The notes: a model not told the origin generated them from the letters alone. A stretch of DNA of 64,000 nt from Cylicocyclus nassatus (GCA_958299035.1 CATQJL010000223.1:1420359-1484358); one strand, 5' to 3'. Positions 1 through 13,010 are shown, numbered from the stretch's first letter. A program made the numbers and translations.

Positions 1-111
1 TGCGGACTACAGGTTCTGCAACGACATGCAACAACATTGCAAAAGGAGCAGTTGCCAGCGGAGGCGACTCAAAGCAAGCGGAGTTCGTTCTCCTATCCCC
101 TGAATAGCTAG
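1..111 (+). other. possible end of a coding exon at the window edge
   Basis: The first 108 bases are open in frame 1 (36 codons, ending TAG at 109-111) and also in frame 3 (ending TAG at 105-107). Frame 1 gives a Gln/Glu/Ala-rich peptide containing LQRHATTLQKEQLPAEAT, which could be the end of a helical protein running in from outside the window. There is no start codon and no acceptor in view, and no family is recognised. A chance open frame of this length is quite possible. Confidence 0.15.
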
Positions 112-3100
112 GGATTACCCGAGCGGTAATGTGGGTCCTGTGCAGACTGAGACTGCAGTCGTACAGCTCGCGCCAAACTGGGGCTCGCGCTCCGTTAGAA
201 GCGTTTCTCTGCGGACATCGGAAAGAATTGATGCAAATTGGCCATTGGCCAAAAATCTTGCCGTCAAAACCGGCATGTCACCAAGTGAGTAGAGCTAAAT
301 GTTAGTGAAGAAGTGAAACACATCTCTGCTTTACAAGGTTTGGACCCCACATTAATGGCTGCTTCACAATCTTAGCAGGTCCTTCCACGGAGTTTTGGTT
401 CTGAAGGTTGTGTTTCTCGAATTTTTTTAGAGTCTTGACTCTTGAGAGATTTTTAACCATTAATTTGGCGATGGCCAAGTTTGCGAAAAACAGTAAATTC
501 GGGAGTGTGTGAAGGAACAACTTCATATAAAGTCATAACGATGACTTTTGTGCTCAATAACTATGACCCAAGTTCTGTGCTTCTCCTTCTCCATCACACC
601 GCAAATCGATTCTATGATGTACAAATGGTTTCAATGCAAAAGGAACGATACAATGCTTTTGAGGCACATTCCTAGAAATAATAACCTTACCAATTTATTT
701 TTAGCAAGGGAAAAGACTTAAGTTTTGTCTCTCCGCTTTGTTTGGGCATCAATTTGTGCATGAGTCGCTTTGATACATAAAAATCGGGTCTGGGTAGCTT
801 ATAGCTCATTGATGGTCTCCACACTTACTTGGAGCTGATTAGTTCTGAGAAGTATTGATGAAGTGCTCAAGGAAACCGCTTCGCATAGTATTTAGGCACC
901 GAAGGGAGGGTTTCTTAAAAATGGTCAGTGGAAAATGGAGACTGATACCAATTTGGCCACTGCTCGAACAAATCATCGAAGCTACAGGTCCAAATAGGTG
1001 TGAGCGCTCTCCTTATATCCGTTGGAATATGGTTGCTTTTTTTAAAAGGCTGTGTTTTCGGAACTGCCATAAATCAAACTTGTGAGTACACCCCGTCCTC
1101 TCTCCCCTTCCGATTTCCCTTTCACCACTTTCCATGCTTCCTTTTTGGATCTGTAATACAGTCATCTCTTGATTCAAAATAAACATCGAACAACGAAATG
1201 GGTTTTTATGGAAGAACGGACTATAAGTCCAATGTGAGCAAACAAATTCATAGAAAACATATTTAAGTACACGATCGCGATTGCGGAAATTGCAGAAAAA
1301 CTGCGCTCAACTGAATTTACAACGAAAACAGGTATTTCATTATTTATATTGCACTCAAAGGTTACACTCATGAATTTTTCATCCTTCTAGTCGTTTCTTT
1401 ACAAGACGCACGACTTTTCGGCATTTCTCGGCTCCGTTTTCTGCTTGCCGGGCTTCCTAAAAAAATTCGTGAGTGTTTTGCAGAGAATTCCTAGATCAAT
1501 TTTTGATTGGCAAGATCTATCAGAAAAGAGCATGGAATCGGATAAAGTAAGATCTTGATAATCAGTTCTGGATCGCACCTGAATGGTAATTCGCGCCGGC
1601 ACCAATCGGAAGACGAATGTCGGATCAATAAACTGACAAGCATAATTCAGCAAATTGACACAAGAGATTCGCTCTTGGATAAGACCACTTCGACATTCGG
1701 ATTCCTCGCTGAAAATGAAGTAAACTTATGAGTCATAACTTCTTCATAAGGCAACTTTGATCCACGATATTGTAGAGTTAGTCCAAGCTGAAGCAGTCGT
1801 CAATGGTTAGGAAGGGCACAAAAGAAGCCCATTATCCTATAGTCAGAGTTTTTTTTCCGTTTTTTTCGCCTACTATAAAGCATAGAAATCTGTTTCTGTA
1901 CTAACTTACAAAGCAAATAAACTTAGAGCAGATTCTTTGCGCCCCTCAAATCCTCTCCAGAATCGCGTCTGCTAGCGCCGTGCCTAGAAGTCAGTCGATC
2001 AATACGGGCGTGAATAGCTGGGCGCTGGCACTGCCCAGCACAGCGCTGGCACGGCTCTAGCACACTGCGGGCACACATATAACTTTGTAGCTAGCTCTGG
2101 CTTTGAAGTAGCTTTGGATTAGCTCAGTAATCTTCTAAGAAGACGTTTCTTCAGAGAACTAATGACTTTTTTGATTATAACTTATAACTCTCTCAATCAC
2201 AGCTGCTTGAAAGTGAATTAATTCTCCTTCCATAAAATTCAGAGGGAGGGATATTCAAAAATTTATTCTATAAGTGAGATAAAGCAGAGTCATATGTGAT
2301 GTGGGAGACGGTCAAGAGGGCCATTTGTCCGGCTGTCACTGGCTTAAAACTCCAGTTTAGTGCTATGCTAGTCCTCAAAAAGTACCAGATGTGCATTAGC
2401 TTACTATCTGTCTGACATTACTAACTGCTGAGTTTGGTGGCTTTTGCTGGAATATGGACCGAAATATTTACGAATTTGTTCTCAACTGCTTTTCATGGGT
2501 TTTTGACCTTCAAAGTTGCTGTTTTACATCGATTCCAAGGTATTAAGATTGAACAACCCATGCAACTATCTGATACATCTCCTTTCAAAGTTTAAATACT
2601 TTTATAAAGTCATAAAACACTTAATATGTGCTTTTGGTGTCCATCTGGCAGTAAAAATCGTGCTTCTTGACATACACCCATGCAATATTTGGTGTTTTTT
2701 TAGTCATGTTACTACGGTACGGAGGATAAGTCATTGTCTCTAGCATATAACGAGCAAAAAATTCTCGAAACTTGAGGTCAGACTATTTCGGTGAATGCTG
2801 TGATTAGTTGGATCCAACTTTGTCAAATTCAGCAATTAGGCGGAACCAGAGCTTGTGAAAAGAGAACGAGACATAGCCAAAGCCTGAGATCAGTCTTTTG
2901 ACAAGCTGTTGCTAACATAAGTAGACAAGATTGTTTTCATCAAGTTTTGCTGTTTATAGTGGTGAGAGATTTTTCCAAAAAGTGGAAGAATTTTTTCTCT
3001 CAAGCTGCTCTAAAGAAGTCCAGCAAATTTGGCCTTCCGCTATAGAAGAATTATAAATAGTTTCCTACCTTCTAGGAAAACGTAATCTATAGCGTCACTC

Positions 3101-3161
3101 CCCCCTCTCCTCCCCAGTTGAGTACGAAATATACGTAAAATTTTCTCAGTACTGAGAACTT
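112..3161. other. no gene recognised; unique AT-rich DNA
   Basis: Only short open frames with no recognisable domain are present. Bases 1000-1085 can encode a hydrophobic stretch (ALLISVGIWLLFL) followed by a possible GTGAGT donor, but no good start or acceptor supports it. Bases 1970-2085 are GC-rich and repeat short GCGCTGGCAC-like words that also occur near 6840-6990 and 18960-19260, so they are probably a repeat remnant. Confidence 0.3.
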
Positions 3162-3395
3162 GCACGAGTACCTTTTAACCTTGTTTTAGCCATTGTAATG
3201 CGATCAAAGCGCACTTCACCTTCGTTTTTCCAATATTTCTTAATGTGAGTCGGGCAAAGAAGATTCAAAGATGTGCAATTTTTTCCAGTCAATTTGAACG
3301 CACAAGTACATTCAAGGCTTTTTCTATCGTAAACATACCAGTTATTTGGAAGATAATCACAAGTTGTACGAATATGTATGTGCAAATTGGACCAG
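3162..3395 (-). CDS. candidate exon, Cys-rich, EGF-like spacing (uncertain)
   Basis: The minus strand is open and reads a compact Cys-rich segment. After TTCDYLPNNWYVYDRKSLEC come TC, AFKLTGKNC and LLCPTH. The C-x-C followed by eight residues and C, with a TGKNC ending, resembles the tail of an EGF-like domain. A possible donor (CAAG then GTTAAAAG) lies near 3182, but the upstream side is purine-rich with no normal acceptor. The plus strand also has open frames here. It could be a real exon of an extracellular protein or a decayed copy of one; the family is not identified. Confidence 0.2.
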
Positions 3396-3406
3396 GCCAA
3401 GGACAC

Positions 3407-4785
3407 AGCCTCTTTCTTTTTTTCTTCTTCCTTCTTCCGCCCTTCTCCTATTATTCTTCATCCCGTCTGCCTTCATTATAAGGTCTTGCTTCGGTAATCG
3501 CAAAAGCATCATAAACTACAAACTACACAGAATAGTGCCACATTCTCGTAACATGATTTTCTATAGAACTCAGAATAATATCTTGGAATTTCGCAATGGT
3601 TCCTGGCTTTTGCTGAGAATTCTTTTGTCTATGCCAAATGCCCCCAATTTGTTTACAAGAACTGAAGACACTGTTCAGACAAATATTTGGATTTGTGAAT
3701 ATAAGGAGGCCTTTGAAAGCTGCACAGGAAGTAGCTTACATCGTTCAGCGGCGGTCCAGAAGCATAACACTTAAGTCTTACCCAGTTCCGTAACTGAAAA
3801 CGCTACCGGTCCGCCCGGTGTAAAGGAGTGCAGCACTGAGCGAAATTTTGATTCCGAATTTTTAGCCGCGAATCGGCCAAGCAGCTATGCAGAGGAACTA
3901 ACTAATTAGTCTAGGCTCAAGAGCCTAAGACTTCTCATCGTCCACCCAGTTTATGATACATCTGCTATTTAGTATGTTCACCTGCTATTTTTTGGAAAGC
4001 TAACCTTTTACTAAGGGAAACTTTGGTGAGGAGGCTATCCACCTTATCCCAGTGGCTAGCAGTAGATTTTCTTTCGCATTCAATTAGCCGTTGTTCGATC
4101 AATTCAGCTAGAGCTGCGTCCTAAAAAAAAATGACAGATTTTTTTTTGTTATTTCTAGAGAAGAACTATTCTCCAAAATCACCATGAAATTCCAGATTTA
4201 AAAAATACGTCGAGTTCGTAACTTATTATGCGTATCGCACACGACGCGCGTTACTTAACGTTTATAATGCATTGAGCACCTTGATGAATGGCCCGTTCTT
4301 TCCTTCTCTTGTTTGGGCTGATTGCTATATTGAGTGGTAGAACATGTTCCCAGAGTTTAATCGGCGGAGAAGATTTTACTGGCGAGTTATGTGTAGGATG
4401 TCGTCGGTTGCCGCGCGCAATGTGCAGATTCACATATTAAGTTGCAAAATGACTTGCCCGTACTTCTTCAAATATATTAATACTATTCAATGTATTACTT
4501 GAATGTACATTTTGTCATTTTATGGCAGTATTCTCCCTTCTCTTGTAGAAGATGGGCTCATTCTTCCCCAGGAATCTTTCAATCTTTTCTAAATTTCTGT
4601 CAAAAGAAACCTACCTTTCCTCCTTTTTGCAGATAGACGGGGAATTTTGTGCGGAACTTCTGCGCGATGTTTGAGAGATTCTTTTGACATGCTGAAAGTC
4701 AATACATTAGACCGAAAGTTCACACTCCACTCGAAGTCAAAGCCAACCAACAAAGCGCGCATATCACGCATCGCCGCTCCTCCTC
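3407..4785. other. no gene recognised
   Basis: A plus-strand open frame at 3346-3774 spans pyrimidine-rich low-complexity DNA and then a stretch encoding words like FRNGSWLLLRILLSMPN. It has neither a domain nor convincing splice sites. The rest is AT-rich with short frames only. Confidence 0.3.
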
Positions 4786-5133
4786 CCCCCCCCCCCCCTG
4801 GTGCATCGCGCAACTGTTGAGAATATTCAAATCGCTCCCCGACCGCCAACACTTGAGGTCGATATCCGCGATTTGTCATTTCGAGGATTTGCATGTGTAA
4901 CCTGCGACGATGCAATTCGAGCACAACGAGATCGCCTGCTGGATTGTTATCGCGAACAGGAACAACGTAGTGAAAGCAAGCGGAAGCGGAAACCCGTATT
5001 GTGTCACGCTGCGCGTCAGCTCGCGCGCGTGTTTCTGATCGTAATTGGTGATTTTGCTAACCAGTGTCACAGATTTTGCTGCAAATTCAGTTCCGCGGAT
5101 ATCATACAAGTGATAGGCACAAACTAGGATCAC
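4786..5133. other. poly-C tract and GC-rich block with overlapping ORFs
   Basis: A C-run at about 4785-4799 is followed by a CpG-containing block that is open on both strands. The plus frame (4801-5127) reads a charged peptide including CDDAIRAQRDRLLDCYREQE and a KRKRK cluster. The minus frame (4876-5133) reads a short hydrophobic protein. Composition differs from the AT-rich neighbours. Neither frame is recognised and neither has clear exon borders. A first exon or CpG-rich promoter would also fit. Confidence 0.15.
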
Positions 5134-5258
5134 TTACTTCTGGAAACAAGCAAAGGAAGTTGAACCGTGTTTGCTGCGACTTTGTGCAATTACGTACTTC
5201 ACATAAAAAAAGCTGCTTTTAAGTGCGTCTATGTTAAAATTTCGGAATAGTGTTTAAC

Positions 5259-5299
5259 AAACAATCGTATCATACACATAATGTATGATACGATTGTTT
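5259..5299. repeat. perfect 18-bp inverted repeat (hairpin)
   Basis: Bases 5259-5276 and 5282-5299 are exact reverse complements (core ACAATCGTATCATACA) separated by a 5-nt loop. At 41 nt it is too short for a typical animal pre-miRNA. It may be the collapsed core of a small palindromic element. Confidence 0.6.
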
Positions 5300-7165
5300 C
5301 ACAGTTTATTTTTTCAGCTTTTAAAGTTTCGAATTATAATAGATAAGTTGGGCAGGAGTTGTTTCTTGATTTTTCATAAACTACCGAGATGTTATTATTG
5401 AGAAACCACTACCGCTTTATTTTCCCAAAGATCTATTTGACCCTGAAGTTTTGGCATTTTATGAGTACTGAAGGAATTAGACAAATTACCGGCAATTCCC
5501 ATGACAAGCAAAATTTGCAACGGTTCCGCAGGACTTTGTGTACTATTACATAAATGGAAACTTGCAAATGGGTATTTCTGCAGCACTTAATTTTGGAAGT
5601 TCCGCAGGTGACCTGGCGGAACCTTTCCCAACGTTCTGTGGAAGTTCCCGTCAGTTGTCTGAGGATATTGCAAGCGATAATGGGGTATTGGAGATCAATC
5701 ATCTTTATCAAAACGACGGTAATTTTCTGACTCCTAAATATAAAATCTGAATTTTTGATTTTTTTATGCGAACGAAAGTTTTGTAAATGTCGACCGATGC
5801 TTCTGAATTTGAAATAACCAGTTTTTCCTGAAAATGAATTATTCCGAAATATTTTTACAGAGAATAAAAAAGAAAAGTTACTCATGAAGAGGAAAATTCT
5901 TCACCATGTATCCACATACTGTCAAATCAACATGGTGTGATACCCCATATTCTAAACGACGTGGAGTCTACGGGACTCTCCCGTAAACTTCACCTAATCT
6001 GCGGTTTCAAAGCATTGATCCAGTTTTTCTAGCCCCATTCATGAGAAAGGATCGCATGCGCGACGTACGCAGAACCGGCAAAAAGTAATTGGACGAGATT
6101 GGATAAATATCTGTGGCTATCGATTCGGAAGTAAATCGATTTTCGGGCTAGAGTTGAATAATTGAAAAACAATACTACTCTTAAATTACTGATAAATTCA
6201 GAGAGTTGTCCTTTCAATACAGGTCTAAATTTTTCTCCGAAGACAGTTTGAAATATGTGGCGAAGATCGGATCATAACAAAATAACATGGCTTTTCAATT
6301 TATTTTCTTTTTAAATCCAGCTTAATATAGTTTTTTGACTGAAGAAGTTAGGTGTAGAGATAATCTTCCTATATCATAATCATTCCCAAAATTTTGTGTG
6401 AGTCTTCAAGGAGGCGATCATGACCAACTTCGCCCCTTGCCTCACACTTTCGGCCTTTCAAAAAATTTGTACCCACTAAATCTGATAGCTATCTGCAAAA
6501 GTTGTCCCCTTATGTAAATACATTCCACTACTTGATTTTCGTCACTTTTGGTGATAGTTTAGTTCTCACTTGCTGTGTACAGTAGAGACTTTTTGTGTTT
6601 GACTATGTGCAATTGGCACACTATCCACGTTGTACGTAAATTTAGGACTTCTCTCGACAAGAGAAAGGCAATTCAATTTGAAAAATAATTCTGACGGTGT
6701 TTTCTTTCTAGTTTTCATTCGTCTTAAGCAGCAGGATAAAATTCGAGACGTGCCTGAATGTGTATGCTTGCTCTGAATTTTCCAAAAAAGACGCGCAACG
6801 TAGATGGTGTTCTCAATGGCACACTTTTGAATGGAATGGCTGTATCAAGTCACTAGGCCACGTCCAGACTTGCCGCTATGGCAGCGCCAAATTGGGGTCG
6901 TGCCAGCGCTCGATCGATCAATAATCGTGACACATGGGCATTGCCACATCGGCTGCACCGCACTGGCACGTGGACAACTCTGGACACAACCTCAAAATAG
7001 CGCACTCTTCAAATGACGGATCCTTACGCCATCGCATTAGCTTCAAGCACGCTATACGCATACCTCAAACGGGTTGACGCTTTGATTGCATGTAGTGCGT
7101 ATAATTGAAAGACGAACAGACTGTAGCTAAGCTGAGCCAATCGGGTTTTTTACGAGTGTTCGAAA
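5300..7165. other. 3' flank of the Pro/Gln-rich gene; no other gene recognised
   Basis: The longest frame is a minus-strand 150-codon ORF at 5433-5885 with no recognisable domain. Part of it overlaps short TTCCGCAGG / GGAAGTTCC words that recur at 13436-13600, so it is probably repeat-derived. Bases 6840-6990 are a GC-rich block resembling those near 2000 and 19000. No AATAAA was found just downstream of the stop at 7166 on the minus strand, so the poly(A) site is unassigned. Confidence 0.3.
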
Positions 7166-10100
7166 CTACTGACCGGTGGTGTCGTATTGCTCCTTAAACC
7201 ATAATGAAACTCGATTTGGTGTTGAACTTGAAACTTTTTCAATTCGTCCTTGATTTACGGCAGCCTGTAAAAATTGGAAGTTGAAACGGGAGTTTATTTG
7301 CAATTTGAAATAGGAAAAGGGAGAGAAAGCGTTGGGAAGGGAGGGCAGCTAGCAAGTTTGACTACTTGAAGCATAGAATAAGGAGGGCGAGGGAAGGGGA
7401 GTGTATCACCTTTCTCCAAACATTCTTGTACCGTAGGCTAAGCTGAACTACTAGTTTCATATCGATTTCATGCGAATGTTTCGAAATTAATCGCATTTTA
7501 TGTGTGTTTGCGAATTTCAAATTGCAATCTGATCTTTATCCACATCATATAACAAATCACTCCAATTTTGAACCAAAATCTTCAAAAGCCAAATTCAGGG
7601 ATGAGATAAAGCATCAGTGTTGCCAATTTGTACACGGTTTAGTTGGAAGCGTGTTATGCAAATGCGCAAATTTCAAACTGCAAACTGTTCAATACTTATC
7701 AGATACATTTTGCCCTAAAGATACTGAGGAAGTTAAACTTGAGCATTGTCTTTATTGTCAGTTAATAATTTGATATCCATGATGTTGTTACCTGTGCTGT
7801 TGGCACCGGTTGGACGAGTTGCGCACTCTCTTGGACCTGTAAAAAATGTTAAGAATCAAGCTAATGCAGTTCTTTTTACACAGTTTGTATTTTCACTGCA
7901 TACTTTCGACATGCACGCAACCCACAAATCTCCATCTTCTTTTCCCACTCAGTCTATTCCCCTTCTCAGCCTAGTCATCAAAAAGAAGCCCAAAACGGGG
8001 TAGTCAACGAGGACAAGCGGAAAATGTTGTCATTCAGGCTTTGCTGGAGAAGCGGATCCTGATTCATGAGAACTTTTTTCCGAAATCGACGTAGTCAGCA
8101 GATTTGGAGAAGAATGTGAAGGAACAAGTCAAAAATCTGTCATCGATTCGAATATAAGATACCGTCTTCTCAAAACTCGGAAGAAGAAATATACAAATCA
8201 ATAAGATTACTTGTATATGGTATTTTCTAAAAAAGTGGCGATTTAGAGTTAAAAGCTGCGTCTCATAGACAGAGTTGACGAATCTAATCTCCAAACCACT
8301 TAGGAGTATTTCACCCCACTTTTTACGAAAACGCCAGAAGAATTTACTTAGTGAGCTTGAAATAACTGACTGAGAAAGTCACGTTAAAGCATGATGGAAG
8401 GATGATGAAGGTAAGGAAAAAATTCGGGAATGTGGTGCATTTGCTCGAAAATGTCTAGATTTATTTCAAGAAACTTTTTCAGCAATAAATCTTTTATTGA
8501 AATTATTGCGTTCGAAAAATGATGCTGTAAGTAGATTGGCGTTCTTTTTTGCCAGAGTGAACCGAATGAAAGTATTCCTAGATTCAAATAGAATGACTTT
8601 GAATCCGGTTTGAAATTTTCTACCGATTTTTGAAAAAAATGATGCAGTAGACCAGTTCTGAACTCTTTGCAAGATGAAATAAGATCACTTCCAAATTGAA
8701 ATAAATAGAATAATACTATCTACCTGTGCATTTACAACTGGAAGTGATGCTTGTGGTAGTGGTTGAAGTTGTCTCGGTGGCCCTACAGCGATTCCCTCAC
8801 CAGCCGTGACGATCTGAAACGACAAGCGTGACCAACGACAAGTGGGAGACCAACGTCGCGAAAAATTCAGTTGCTTTTATGGATGTTTGCGTAATTGGGA
8901 ACTATGTGGCCCCCAGAAATTTGAGGAGAGGAGTGAAAAGACGCCGCATGAAAATATAGATTTTTATGTGTTGGCAAGAGAAATACAAAAACATTCTATG
9001 TTCGATATCCGCCAAATAGTGAAGTATCCTAGAGAAAACCAGTCACTGAGCGATCGCTGACGTCTTCAAGACGATCAAGATCTTTTTTGTTTCTTTGACA
9101 AATATGATCAAGAATATCTGATCTCAAAATGGAAAAAAGCCAGTTTGTGTAATTTCTAACAGATCATTAAGCTGGCTTCGAAAAATTAGTTCATTGAGAA
9201 TTGGAAGGTGCACTCTTTTTAAGTGACTATTTCTAGTAGATAAACGAAACGAGAAAAAAATTTGCAAAAATTCTTGGCTAGCAATGAGTTAATTGCAGTG
9301 TTCTGTAGTCAAACTATCAGCAAACTAATAGCGACAAACTGCGTAATTTTTGGGACAAATCAGTCAACCTTTTAAAAAGTAATTGAAAGTTTGAAATATA
9401 GCAAAAATCGATATAGAAGATACGTGGTAATGTTATAATACTTTGGTTGATGTACCAGGAAATCGAAGTTTTCAATTAGCTAATATAGGAACCACTATCA
9501 TTATGAGCAGTGATGTCGTTTTGGCATGTGGAGAAGATAGAAAGGAAATTTGGTCAAAGGCTTCAAATTTAGGGATAATAATGGCATGGCACCCTTACTG
9601 TCAGACTTTGAAAAAAAAAAGCCAATGGTGGAAGGACAAAAAAGAGCAATTTGTGCAAATACTCAAGGCATTATTGACTGGATTAACACCAGTTTCTAAA
9701 CTTACCCTTTCGAATCGTTGCTGTGGAACACCTTGCTGTACCGACGGAAGGGTTGCAGCTGGTACTTGCTGCTGTGCCTGTACCTGTGGTTGTACTTGTT
9801 CGAATTGCTGGGGTTGCTGCTGAAACTGTCCCGGAGGCTGAGCTACTTGCTGTTGGGCTTGCACTTGATACTGTGGATAGTGCTGTTGATAATGGACTTG
9901 AGTTTGAGGCTGAGGTTGTTGGAGCTGAAGTTGAAATTGTGGTTGAGGTTGTTGGACTTGAAGATGTGCATGAGGCTGTGGTTGAGACTGAACTTGAGAA
10001 TGAGGCTGGGGTTGCTGTGGGGGTTGGAGCTGAAGCTGTTGTGGCTGTTGAACCTGCTGTTGGGGGGCGTAAATTTGACTATATTGATAGTACTGCTGCT

Positions 10101-10881
10101 GGTACTGCTGGTAGGGCTGCTGTAGAGCCTTTTGGGTCTGTTGTTGTCCGAACTGCTCTAGCTGCTGAGCTTGTCCAAATTGTCCACTATACTGCTGCTG
10201 CTGGGCTCCAACACCTCCCTGCTGCTCTTGTGGTTGCTGAACTCCTTGCTGAGCCTGCTGCTGCTGCTGCTGTCCGTACTGCTGATACTGCTGAGCATGC
10301 GCATTGATACCAGAAAACTGTGCCGGTGGTGGAGCTGCTGTAAATGGCGCTATTGTGGGATGAGTTGGGAAGGTGAAGGGAGGCAACGTTGGATGAGTGG
10401 GCAGTGTAAAAGTGCCCATAGTATGATGAGTAGGGACGATGAATGGAGGTGGTGGAGGTGTCGGTTGCCCTGGGAAGCTGAATGGTGCTACAGTTGGGTG
10501 AGTGGGGAAAGTGAAGGGGGCGATGGTAGGATGAGTTGGGAATGTGAACGGGGCGATGGTGGGATGGGTTGGGAAAGTGAAGGGAGAGGGGGTAGCCGCA
10601 GCATAGGGCGGTTGTGGTAACGGTTGAGGTGGTGCTGGCGCAGGCGGTGGTGTAGCTGGCTGGACTTGTGGAACCTGGAGTGCGGCTTTGTTCACTTTGA
10701 TAGGTTTTACGCTGTCTTTGATTTTCTTCACTGGAGCTTCTTCGACTTGAGAGAGAACAGCGTAATCTTCCGGGGGCAGCTCAGCCGGAATATCAAAAAT
10801 CGTCGATTGGAAAGTCTGCTGTTGCTGTGCCGCGGCCGAAGCAGCCAAAAGTAGAACGCCGAGAAGAGCGCCGGGCATCAT
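7166..10881 (-). CDS. secreted Pro/Gln-rich repeat protein, four exons
   Basis: Four exons, all in phase 0, give about 469 residues: 10881-9706 (392 codons), 8813-8724 (30), 7836-7792 (15) and 7264-7166 (32 plus TAG). Acceptors read TTTCAG, TTTTTTACAG and TTTTTACAG; donors read GTAAGTTT, GTAGATAG and GTAACAAC. The start at 10881 is chosen because residues 1-18 form a clean signal peptide (MMPGALLGVLLLAASAAA) followed by QQQQ. Residues 22-70 are an acidic/Lys linker, 71-95 are Pro-rich, 100-181 hold imperfect copies of the 11-mer FTFPTHPTIAP, and 193-392 are Gln-rich with Tyr (QYQQYGQQ type). The short C-terminal exons are less biased. It is probably an extracellular, structural or matrix-type protein, but no enzyme domain or named family is recognised. 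Large introns (up to ~0.9 kb) hold only short frames. Confidence 0.8.
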
Positions 10882-11150
10882 GGCTGTCGAGTCGAGGAGC
10901 GAGGAGGGCTAAACGACGACGAGATGAGGCGGCAGGCGGGTTCTCAGAGATGACCAACATCGGCGGATCGCGACGGTCAACGCGCGAAACCCGTTCCCAG
11001 TCACCGCCCCCACCCCGTGGCCACCCGCGCACTTTCGCGTTTCGTGTCGCCGCCCCTTTTCTTCTCTTGTCCTCATCGGTTTTTTTTGTCATCTCACAAA
11101 AACATCGCAGAGTGAAAGACAGTCTCAGTTTTTGGAATACATAATACATA
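10882..11150 (-). promoter_or_regulatory. probable 5' leader and promoter region of the Pro/Gln-rich gene
   Basis: Upstream of the ATG at 10881 the sequence is GC-rich and CpG-containing, unlike the surrounding AT-rich DNA. On the minus strand CGACAG lies a few bases before the ATG and could serve as a trans-splice or leader-intron acceptor. This is inferred from position only; no TATA box or known factor site is assigned. Confidence 0.3.
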
Positions 11151-12325
11151 GAATGTTAAAGTACAACAAAATCTCTGAGGGTGGAGGTGTAAATAGGATT
11201 GCAAAAATTCAAGTTATAAAATGTTTTTTAGATCGCATTGCAGGGTTTAGAGACATTATCCAATTACGCAATAATCTACTCAAAGTTGGCAATGTTGCAG
11301 CAGAATAGAAACTATAATTTTTTTAGGGAAATAACCAAATATTTTCTTATTCAATCCGGAGAATACTTGTCTGATCGGATTTCCAGCTGCAAGACCGCTT
11401 GTAAAATTTATCATAGTGAAGGTCAAAAAGGTCAACGTCAAAATAAATTTTCTTCGCTAGCTTGGATGAGAAAAAACTCAAATGGCATAGGTCATGATGT
11501 CCCTAACTCAATATCGATTTAAAAAAACCAGAGTCATTTCAACAGCACAATCTTTTCCAAGGACGAATACTGTCATCACAAAGGCAAACTTTGAAACAAG
11601 AAAACTGGAGCCTCAGAAAACAGAAGTTTTTTTATCTTTGGCCATGATCTGATCTTTTGTAGCTCAGAGCGTATGGAATCAAGCGGATAGATAGAAACGC
11701 TCAGAGAAACATGGGAGATATTTTTCTCAGCTGCAACTGATCAACCAAGATTTTCAGAGTGTTTGGACTTTGCCAAGAACCAAAAGAAATTTTATAGTCT
11801 TTTTTGCATAAAACATATTACAAAGTAAAGCATTTCTTCAAACATTGTTCAAGAAAAAGACTCTCACAAATTGCTACTACTGAAAGGGTGAAACTGTTCT
11901 TTTGACCCTCAACCCAGCCACTCCTCTCTTTCCTAAGGTAGTGCTTTCTATTCGAGTACAACCATACCACTGGCACACAGAGCTTTTATGAGCTTAGAAA
12001 CATAATTCCGATAGACTATGCGTCATGATTTCTTGCCTCGGTGTGGATTCCAAGGAGCAATTGTCTACCACCTTTAGCGTAATCAAGCCTAATGACGCCT
12101 AGGAGTCATTTCAAGGCACACGGTGTCGCTTCGTCACACTGCCATCGGGGGAGGGGAGGGGAAGGGGGGGGGGGGAGAGAAAGAAGGGGGAGGACGGGCT
12201 CGTAGATGGGCGAATTCTGAAAGGTGACAGACTCCATTTTTGCAAAATTCAAAAAGTTCGCAAAAAATTTCACACTTAATTAGACGCTCTGAATTAGACT
12301 ATGAGTCATTACCTGTCCAGTTAGA
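11151..12325. other. no gene recognised
   Basis: AT-rich DNA. The longest plus frame (11238-11522, 94 codons) has no recognisable motif. A G-rich low-complexity tract occupies about 12147-12200. Confidence 0.3.
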
Positions 12326-13010
12326 CTTTCGACTTCCACGTTTTTGTCGTTTCAGGGCCTTCTCTTGTCCCTGATTCCGAATATGAAGTCGAGAATGCGC
12401 AAAAACCCCGACAATCCCTGTTTCGGAGAACCCACAGGCCGGCTTTCAGGAATGGTGATTGGACGGGCGCGCAAAATGGGCAGGCATGGATGGGGGAGGG
12501 GGGGGGGCACGGATGGGGTCCTCGTGCATCTTCGCCAATCCGAAGCGATTTTCTCGCCTCCGAAGCGGCATTTTGCGCTGCGACCTGGGCATTGGATTGA
12601 TAGGGGGCCTCACTATTATATGTTGCCAAAAGCTCAACACGCTCAACTTAGGATGGACGGTGCTGGAGGTTATGATGGCATACTAGCATGGCTCCCCACA
12701 CTAAACAAACACCCAGTTTCGCAACAAAGATTGCTTCAGGAGCGAGTCCGCTCCTGAAGCAATCTTTGCTGACGTAATCCGGTGCTGGTCGCTTCGCCCA
12801 GCTGGTCACTTCGCCCACTTTGCAGGTTTGCAAATGACGCGCCCGGCGTATATCAGCGCCACAGCCCCACGACTTGCATTGCGCCCTTCTCGAAAACGGG
12901 GTTTTTTGGAAGGGGGACGGGGTTCGTGAATCCTCGACTTCATATTCGAAATCAGGGCCTTCAGAGCCCTGAAGCGACAGAAACATGGAAGTCGAGAATT
13001 TGGGTGGACG
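12326..13010. repeat. foldback element (imperfect inverted repeats)
   Basis: The left end (TTTCAGGGCC..., then GAATATGAAGTCGAG at about 12380) recurs as reverse complement at 12935-13000 (CTCGACTTCATATTCG, GGGCCTTCAGAGCCC). The enclosed GC-rich centre is open in several frames on both strands, a by-product of composition. A nested perfect hairpin sits at 12725-12768. The terminal repeats and absence of a transposase suggest a non-autonomous DNA element; superfamily not assigned. Confidence 0.5.
12725..12768. repeat. perfect 20-bp hairpin inside the foldback element
   Basis: Bases 12725-12744 (CAAAGATTGCTTCAGGAGCG) pair exactly with 12749-12768 around a 4-nt loop. An exact stem inside an otherwise degenerate repeat points to a recent inversion-duplication or to maintained structure. 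Confidence 0.65.

Noticed and set aside
5433..5885. 150-codon minus ORF as a gene
   Set aside because: No recognisable domain, low-complexity Lys/Phe/Ile content and overlap with dispersed TTCCGCAGG words.
9718..10620. Long plus-strand ORFs opposite the Pro/Gln-rich exon
   Set aside because: They are translations of the complement of CAG/CAA- and CCN-rich codons; only the minus frame has a signal peptide and correctly phased splice sites.
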